DNA of 35,957 bases from GCA-2687515 sp002687515. Lineage in GTDB: Bacteria > Pseudomonadota > Alphaproteobacteria > Rhodospirillales > UBA2165. The DNA lies in contig JASLNU010000095.1 of assembly GCA_030745835.1 (NCBI GenBank), positions 1 through 35,957 of the forward strand. Reading direction: 5' to 3'. A program made the position numbers and the translations under genes. The notes beneath the pieces were generated by a model. The model did no database searches. It was given only the letters and a program-made list of their open reading frames with translations, and was not told where the DNA came from. Positions within the stretch are counted from its first letter, which is position 1, and each line of letters opens with the position of its first letter. Positions 31,060 through 35,957 of this stretch are shown here, piece by piece.

Positions 31060-34000
31060 ATGACGGAATTGAAGTTGGCTTTCGGGATCGGGTTCGAGGA
31101 TTTATACGAACGCGCCGGGCTGATGAAACTGGACCAAGCCTTCCGCGAATATTTGAACGAACGCGACGCGGAGTTGGACGCGGCCTATGCCGAGGCGCGA
31201 AACGAGCGGCCCGAAAGCGGCGACGAGGCCAAGCTGTTGATGGAGGTGGCCGCGCATCTGGAAAGCTTCATCGGCGCCCTGTTCGGAATTTCGGCGGAGT
31301 TGGAGGCGCTTGCCGGCGAACACACGAAATGGACCGGCTTCTTCGCCGTCAAGCGTCAGTTCGTGCAGCGCCGCGCCATGAAGGAAGTGAGCGCCGAGGA
31401 CGCCGTCCGCCTCGATGGCGATGGGCTCGCCGAGGCGCTGCGGGAACATCTGAATTTCCGCATCACCGGCCCCGATGATGAATTCGCATTTGCCGCCGAG
31501 ATCGAGAATTGGCTGGAGGACGCGGAGGCCAACGATGAGCCCCTTGCCCTTGCCGCCCAGTATGCCGGCTGGGCGCTGCGCACGCCCGAGGGCCGCCAAA
31601 GGCATGGCGCCGGCATCCTGTTCAAGGCGCCGAAGAAGCTGGATTTCGAACGCCTGGTCGAGGCCAGCGTCGATTTGACCCCCGGCTACGCGGTTTACCG
31701 TCTGCCGGAGGAACACCTCACGGCGCGCGACGGCTTCGGCCTGACCGATGCGGGCGCCGATCTTCCCGCCGCCCTGAGCGAAGCCCATTACTGCATCTAC
31801 TGCCACAACCAGGGCAAGGATTCCTGCGCCACCGGATTGCGCGAGAAGGCCAAGGGCGGCGCCATCGGGCCCTTTAAGCACGGCCCCTTGGGGGTCGAGC
31901 TTTCGGGCTGCCCGCTCGGCGTCCGCATCTCGGAAATGAACGATTTGAAACAGCGGGGGATTTCGGTCGGCGCGTTGGCCATGCTGACCATCGATAACCC
32001 GATGGTGGCGGGCACCGGGCACCGTATCTGTAACGACTGCATGCGTTCCTGCATCTATCAGAAGCAGGATCCGGTCGATATCCCGCAAATCGAAACCCGG
32101 ATCTTGAAAGATGTCTTGAACCTGCCCTGGGGGTTCGAGATTTATGGCCTGTTGACGCGTTGGAACCCCTTAAACCTGGAACGCCCCCTGGTCCGCCCGG
32201 AAACCGGAAAACGCGTGCTGGTGGTCGGCCTGGGGCCGGCCGGCTACACCCTCGCCCATCATCTGATGAATGACGGCCATATGGTGGTCGCCATCGATGG
32301 CCTGAAGATCGAACCCCTGCCGCCCGAGCTGTCGGGCATCAAGAAGACCCGCGGGCGGACGCCGTTCCGCCCGATCCGCGATATCGCCGAGCTGCAGGAG
32401 GATTTGGGCAACCGCGTCATGGCCGGCTTCGGCGGCGTCGCCGAATACGGGATCACCGTCCGCTGGGACAAGAATTTCCTGAAAATCCTGCGCCTCCTGG
32501 TTCAGCGCCGCACCCCGTTTTCGATGCTCGGCGGGGTCCGCTTCGGCGGCACCCTGAGCATCGACGATGCCTTCGAGCGCGGCTTCGATCATATCGCGCT
32601 GGCCGTCGGCGCCGGGCGTCCGACGCTGATCCCGATCCCAATGGGGCTGGTGCGCGGCGTGCGCGCGGCATCCGACTTCCTGATGGGGCTGCAATTGACC
32701 GGCGCCGCCAGGGACGATTCGGTTGCCAATTTGCAGGTGCGCCTGCCGGCGGTGGTGGTCGGCGGCGGCCTGACCGCCATCGATACCGCCACCGAGGTCC
32801 TCGCCTATTACCCCTTGCAGGTGGAAAAATTCCTGATGCGTTATGAAACCCTGATCGGCGAGCGCGGCGAAGAAACGGTACGTGCCGGCTGGGACCGGGA
32901 AGAAACCGCCATCGCCGATGAGTTTATTTCCCACGCCCGCGCCATCCGCGCCGAGCGCGCCGTCGCCGAACACGAAGACCGCCCGCCCCATATCTTCAGG
33001 CTGCTCAAGAAATGGGGCGGCGTCACCATCGCCTACCGCAAGCGGCTGATCGACAGCCCCAGCTATACCCTCAACCACGAAGAGGTCGAAAAGGCGCTCG
33101 GCGAAGGCATCGAATTCGCCGAATGCCTGAACCCGATATCGGTCCTGATCGATGAATACGGGCACGCCAGCCACCTGACCCTCAACAAACAGCGGCTGAC
33201 CCGCGACGGCCACTGGCTGACCCTTGACGACGTCGAAAAGCTGCCGGCGCGCGCGATCCTGATCGCCGCCGGCACCCAGCCGAACACGGTGCTGGCGCGC
33301 GAGGAGCCCGATAAGCTCGGCATCGACGACCGTTATTTCCAGGCCTTCGACATGGACGGCGTTCCGGTCGAACCCGAGTTATCGAAAAAGCCGGGCGAGG
33401 TTCACGTGCTCGCCAATTTGAGGGACGACGGGCGCGCCATATCCTTCTTCGGCGATCTGCATCCGTCGTTCGCCGGCAACGTGGTCGGCGCCATGGCCAG
33501 CGCCCGGCAGGGCTATGCCCTGATTTCCGAAATGCTGCAGCGGGTCGAGCCCGCCAACCGGGACAGCGACGATGATTTCATGTACGCCCTGGCGCGCCAG
33601 CTGCATGCCGAGGTGCATGAAATAAACCGCCTCACGGGCAACATTATCGAGGTCGTCATCCGGGCGCCGCAGGCGGCCCGCAAGTTCCAGCCCGGGCAGT
33701 TCTACCGGCTGCAGAATTACGAGACCTCGGCGCTGGCGCCCGAGGGTACCCGCCTGGCCATGGAGGGCCTGGCCCTGACCGGCGCCTCGGTGGACCGGGA
33801 AAAGGGCCTGGTCTCGCTGATCGTTCTCGAAATGGGCGGCTCGTCCTCCCTTTGCGCCCATTTGAAACCGGGCGAGCCGGTATCCTTGATGGGTCCGACC
33901 GGGGCGCCAACGGAAATTCCGGAGGGCGAAACGGTGCTGCTTTGCGGCGGCGGCCTCGGCAACGCGGTGCTGTTTTCGATCGGCCAGGCGATGCGCGCCG

Positions 34001-34587
34001 CCGGCAGCCGCGTCCTTTATTTCGCCGGCTACAAAACGAACGACGACCGCTACAAGGTGGCCGAGATCGAAGCCGCTGCCGACACCATCGTCTGGTGCTG
34101 CGACGAAGCGCCCGGCTTCGCGCCAACGCGCGCCGGCGACAAGACCTATGTCGGCAACATCGTCGAGGCAATGGTGAACTATAGCGAAGGCAATCTGGGC
34201 GAGGTGGAAATTACCCTGCCCGAGGTCGACCGCGCCGTGGTGATCGGCTCGCACGGCATGATGGCCGCCGTCGCCGATGCCTTCCGCGGCACCCTGGCGG
34301 AGCGGCTGAAGGACGGTTTCAAGGCGATCGCCAGCATTAATTCGCCGATGCAATGCATGATGAAGGAAATTTGCGCGCAGTGCGTGCAAACCCATGTCGA
34401 CCCGGAAACCGGCCTGCAGACCTTGGTGTTCTCCTGCTTCAACCAGGACCAGCCCCTGGACCGGGTGCATTTCAACCTGTTGGGCGCCCGCCTCCGGCAA
34501 AACTCGGTGCAGGAAAAACTGACCGCGCAATGGATCGAACATTGCCTGGCCAAGCTCGGCCTCGGCGGCGAGGACGCGGCGGCCTGA
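31060..34587 (+). CDS. Giant flavo-iron-sulfur oxidoreductase, GltD/NfnB-like plus PyrK/NfnA-like
   Basis: An 1175-residue cytosolic protein. Residues 1-230 are helical and unrecognised. A DPYD/GltD-like iron-sulfur region follows: Cys245, Cys248, Cys256, Cys284, Cys324, Cys327 and Cys331 (YCIYCHNQGKDSC, CNDCMRSC). Next are FAD and NAD(P) folds with GLGPAG (390-395) and GGG (568-570). The C-terminal third is a ferredoxin-reductase module (FAD site QPGQFYRLQ near 877, nucleotide site CGGGLGN at 962-968) ending in Cys1099, Cys1105, Cys1108 and Cys1126, like the [2Fe-2S] domain of PyrK/NfnA. This order equals NfnB followed by NfnA in one chain, suggesting NAD(P)H/ferredoxin electron transfer, possibly bifurcating. 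The ATG at 31060 is preferred; TTG 31003 is an alternative. The function is inferred from architecture. Confidence 0.8.
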   Translation: MTELKLAFGIGFEDLYERAGLMKLDQAFREYLNERDAELDAAYAEARNERPESGDEAKLLMEVAAHLESFIGALFGISAELEALAGEHTKWTGFFAVKRQFVQRRAMKEVSAEDAVRLDGDGLAEALREHLNFRITGPDDEFAFAAEIENWLEDAEANDEPLALAAQYAGWALRTPEGRQRHGAGILFKAPKKLDFERLVEASVDLTPGYAVYRLPEEHLTARDGFGLTDAGADLPAALSEAHYCIYCHNQGKDSCATGLREKAKGGAIGPFKHGPLGVELSGCPLGVRISEMNDLKQRGISVGALAMLTIDNPMVAGTGHRICNDCMRSCIYQKQDPVDIPQIETRILKDVLNLPWGFEIYGLLTRWNPLNLERPLVRPETGKRVLVVGLGPAGYTLAHHLMNDGHMVVAIDGLKIEPLPPELSGIKKTRGRTPFRPIRDIAELQEDLGNRVMAGFGGVAEYGITVRWDKNFLKILRLLVQRRTPFSMLGGVRFGGTLSIDDAFERGFDHIALAVGAGRPTLIPIPMGLVRGVRAASDFLMGLQLTGAARDDSVANLQVRLPAVVVGGGLTAIDTATEVLAYYPLQVEKFLMRYETLIGERGEETVRAGWDREETAIADEFISHARAIRAERAVAEHEDRPPHIFRLLKKWGGVTIAYRKRLIDSPSYTLNHEEVEKALGEGIEFAECLNPISVLIDEYGHASHLTLNKQRLTRDGHWLTLDDVEKLPARAILIAAGTQPNTVLAREEPDKLGIDDRYFQAFDMDGVPVEPELSKKPGEVHVLANLRDDGRAISFFGDLHPSFAGNVVGAMASARQGYALISEMLQRVEPANRDSDDDFMYALARQLHAEVHEINRLTGNIIEVVIRAPQAARKFQPGQFYRLQNYETSALAPEGTRLAMEGLALTGASVDREKGLVSLIVLEMGGSSSLCAHLKPGEPVSLMGPTGAPTEIPEGETVLLCGGGLGNAVLFSIGQAMRAAGSRVLYFAGYKTNDDRYKVAEIEAAADTIVWCCDEAPGFAPTRAGDKTYVGNIVEAMVNYSEGNLGEVEITLPEVDRAVVIGSHGMMAAVADAFRGTLAERLKDGFKAIASINSPMQCMMKEICAQCVQTHVDPETGLQTLVFSCFNQDQPLDRVHFNLLGARLRQNSVQEKLTAQWIEHCLAKLGLGGEDAAA

Positions 34588-34604
34588 AATTTAGGGATCT
34601 TTAA

Positions 34605-34686
34605 ACCACGGAGACACTGAGACGGTAAGAAGATGGAAAGGCGCGCCCCGCCAATAATCCCTCACCGTCTCACCGTCTCTCGTGGT
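34605..34686. repeat. Palindromic ACCACG...CGTGGT element
   Basis: ACCACGGAGACACTGAGACG (from 34605) faces CACCGTCTCTCGTGGT (ending 34686) as an imperfect inverted repeat with internal GAGACGGT/ACCGTCTC echoes. The element is non-coding, about 82 bp, sits just after the stop of the large oxidoreductase and may fold into a long hairpin that also limits read-through. Confidence 0.65.
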
Positions 34687-34701
34687 GATTCTTCTTTATT
34701 G

Positions 34702-34725
34702 TAAAAGTAAACTGTCACCGAATTA
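34702..34725 (+). repeat. 24-bp inverted repeat, left copy
   Basis: This copy is the exact reverse complement of 35155-35178 and includes TAAACTGTCACCGAATTA. Together the copies enclose the Rid gene at 34748-35134 in a 477-bp unit. Confidence 0.9.
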
Positions 34726-34747
34726 ACGAATTCAGGAGATTGAAAAC

Positions 34748-35134
34748 ATGGTGAAACGATACGATGTCAGTGGCGTGCGCTCGCCGGGTGGCCGCTACAG
34801 CCTGGTCGCCGAGGTCGAGGCCGCAAGCCAGCTTTATTTCCTGGCCGGCCAGACCGGCGTCGACGAGTCGGGGCGCACCGGCGACGGCATCACCGAGCAG
34901 GCCGAAATCTGTTATGGCCGGGTCAAGCGCATTCTCGAAGAATGCGGGCTCGAGCTCGACAACCTTGTGCGCCTGACCGTCTACCTCACCGACCCAGACG
35001 ACATCGAAGCCTGGCGTGATGTCGAGGTGAAGGCCCTCGGCCGAATGGTGCCGCCGGCGCACACTCTGCTGGTCGTCGCCCGCCTGGCCCGTCCCGAATT
35101 CCTGATCGAGGTGGAAGCCGTCGCCGCCGGGTGA
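34748..35134 (+). CDS. Rid-superfamily protein, second copy
   Basis: A 128-residue Rid-fold protein. AGGAG lies about 10 bases before the ATG. Family marks: YFLAGQTGVDESG, the helix ILEECGLELDNLVRLTVYLTD, PPAHTLL and LIEVEAVA. The RidA catalytic arginine position (PPAR) is His105, so it is not a canonical RidA and differs from the copy at 13425 (Ser). It stands alone between inverted repeats, behind the large oxidoreductase. Confidence 0.88.
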   Translation: MVKRYDVSGVRSPGGRYSLVAEVEAASQLYFLAGQTGVDESGRTGDGITEQAEICYGRVKRILEECGLELDNLVRLTVYLTDPDDIEAWRDVEVKALGRMVPPAHTLLVVARLARPEFLIEVEAVAAG

Positions 35135-35154
35135 GTAATTCGACTAATTCGGTG

Positions 35155-35178
35155 TAATTCGGTGACAGTTTACTTTTA
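35155..35178 (-). repeat. 24-bp inverted repeat, right copy
   Basis: Reverse complement of 34702-34725. It is embedded in short tandem copies of TAATTCG(GTG), spaced 8-10 bases, between 35135 and 35195, which look like degenerate direct repeats created next to the element. Confidence 0.9.
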
Positions 35179-35209
35179 GTAATTCGAGTAATTCGCTGAT
35201 CAGCATAAT

Positions 35210-35341
35210 TTATTCGGCCCAGACCTTTGCGAACGATTTGGCGCCGATACCGAAACCAACCCTTTTCTGAATACCCGATAACAGGGAATCCCAAGCGCGG
35301 AAATCTATCGATTTATGGGGCGCCGTTAAGCATTCGCCGAA
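35210..35341 (-). other. Unrecognised possible coding remnant
   Basis: The minus-strand frame ending at TAA 35210-35212 reads SIDFRAWDSLLSGIQKRVGF followed by GIGAKSFAKVWAE, a protein-like stretch without start codon or recognised family. Its base composition is more AT-rich than the rest of the window. It might be the end of a horizontally acquired gene. Nothing else is visible in 35180-35423. Confidence 0.25.
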
Positions 35342-35423
35342 TAATCGTGATTTTAAACGAGTCTTGCAAAAACTGGAGGCAATGAAAGCTCGCAAGTGAC
35401 CGAAAAGCCCTTCTTTACTATTC

Positions 35424-35609
35424 CTACAGGTGCGATTGATCCAGCCCCGCATAGCTGACCTTCTCAATCTCGCGCTTTAACGTTTCGACTTTCAGGCCAT
35501 CGCCATACACACCCTCGAAACCAAAACGGTTGCGAGACCAGCCGCCCAATATCCACGCCTCGCCGAGCCGGGCGAGCGACTGTTCGTCCAAAACCTCGAG
35601 GGCCAGGGA
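35424..35609 (-). pseudogene. C-terminal gene fragment of unknown family
   Basis: The minus-strand frame between TAA (35610-35612) and TAG (35424-35426) gives 61 residues with strong protein character (LEVLDEQSLARLGEAWILGG, NRFGFEGVYGDGLKVETLKR) but no ATG. The codon choice resembles that of neighbouring genes, so it is probably a truncated gene end. I do not recognise the family. Confidence 0.4.
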
Positions 35610-35684
35610 TTACAACCGTCTTTCCTGCCAAGGTGAATTGCCGGTTCCGTTCCAGGATCGCGAACAGGAGACCGAAGGGCCGCG

Positions 35685-35819
35685 TTAGTCGTCGAACCCA
35701 TAAAAGGCGGCCGGATTGTCGACCAGAACCTTGCGGCGGACAGTTTCATCGGGCGCATAGTCAAACATCAGGTCCATCAGGTCTCCGTCGTTGGGCATCG
35801 GCCCTTCCTCGTATTTCGC
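35685..35819 (-). pseudogene. Amidohydrolase-2 C-terminal fragment cut by the terminal repeat
   Basis: 44 residues ending at TAA 35685-35687: AKYEEGPMPNDGDLMDLMFD, then YAPDETVRRKVLVDNPAAFY and GFDD. This is the well-known end of 2-pyrone-4,6-dicarboxylate-hydrolase-like amidohydrolases (PNDGDL...LVDNPA..YGF). Just upstream the sequence enters the 137-bp repeat, where the frame meets a TAA, so the gene is abruptly cut at the repeat border. Either the gene is truncated in the genome or the window has a false join here. Confidence 0.75.
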
Positions 35820-35955
35820 GTGCCTATCCGCTTAACGCCCATACCCACAACATGTAGGATGCTGCCACTCTCCCGAATATAACCCCGCCCTGGTCGGCGC
35901 GGTCGTGTCCCCGGCGATCCCAAGGAGCGACCGGAAGGCATTAAATGGGTAGAAG
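35819..35955. repeat. Right arm of 137-bp terminal inverted repeat
   Basis: Reverse complement of 1-137. On this side the arm replaces the body of an amidohydrolase gene; a CACG at the border is shared by the arm and, plausibly, the lost gene, which would fit a short-homology join. Two further bases end the window. Confidence 0.9.
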
Positions 35956-35957
35956 CG

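Noticed and set aside
33379..34542. 387-codon minus-strand open frame
   Set aside because: It is antisense to the cysteine-bearing C-terminus of the large oxidoreductase.
1..35957. Insertion sequence or composite transposon defined by the terminal repeats
   Set aside because: No transposase or integrase is encoded, the content is ordinary metabolic operons, and the right arm cuts a gene, which fits an artefactual join better.

Overview
The window looks like a piece of a GC-rich alphaproteobacterial chromosome, probably Rhodospirillales-like. This is inferred from the dense ATGA/TAATG-type gene overlaps, clear Shine-Dalgarno sites, an FNR-type promoter and the gene content: tripartite tricarboxylate transporter (TTT), molybdenum hydroxylases, UbiD, cyclase, Ldh and rubrerythrin. 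No rRNA, tRNA, CRISPR array, intact transposase or phage gene was seen. The two ends of the window are a 137-bp inverted repeat of each other (1-137 and 35819-35955), which looks more like an assembly or amplification join than a biological end.

Layout. 183-998: secreted dienelactone-hydrolase-like enzyme. 1089-7464: five-gene catabolic operon (UbiD decarboxylase, three-subunit molybdenum hydroxylase, ACMSD-type amidohydrolase). 7468-8260: scarred segment with a truncated ParD-like antitoxin, a palindromic repeat, a BenE transporter fragment and a 59-residue membrane protein. 8273-10180: signalling block (receiver protein and Hpt protein on the minus strand, OmpR-type regulator on the plus strand) with no histidine kinase. 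10238-11251: cyclase-family hydrolase. 11574-15773: seven-gene plus-strand operon (beta-hydroxyacid dehydrogenase, NodB-type deacetylase homologue, Rid protein, GST, DUF1330, VOC protein, rubrerythrin). 15785-21214: minus-strand operon encoding a second molybdenum hydroxylase and a benzoylformate-decarboxylase-like ThDP enzyme. 21495-24756: TctC-TctB-TctA uptake system, followed by an HxlR regulator and a Gfo/Idh/MocA oxidoreductase. 26449-27929: Ldh-type dehydrogenase and cupin (minus). 28101-30758: GntR/UTRA regulator and two tandem beta-hydroxyacid dehydrogenases. 31016-34587: short leader ORF plus a very large flavo-iron-sulfur oxidoreductase behind an FNR-type promoter. 34748-35134: second Rid protein inside a 24-bp inverted repeat. 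35135-35957: decayed gene fragments and the terminal repeat.

How the genes may work together. TctCBA would import a carboxylate. The two molybdenum-hydroxylase operons, each paired with a decarboxylase (UbiD or ThDP type), would oxidise and decarboxylate aromatic, heteroaromatic or 2-oxo acids. The cyclase, amidohydrolase, cupin, Ldh, Gfo and beta-hydroxyacid dehydrogenases would process the products, and the Rid/GST/VOC/rubrerythrin block would handle reactive by-products. No substrate can be named from sequence alone.

The most notable non-gene signals are: (1) tandem duplications of the stop codon, with a period of 13 or 10 bases, at the ends of three unrelated genes, which place stops in successive reading frames; (2) a near-consensus FNR site spaced 41.5 bases from the start predicted from a -10 box, upstream of a 13-residue leader ORF and an apparently fused NfnB-NfnA-like oxidoreductase; (3) a dispersed repeat with the core GTCACC(A/G)AATT, two copies of which frame a Rid gene.
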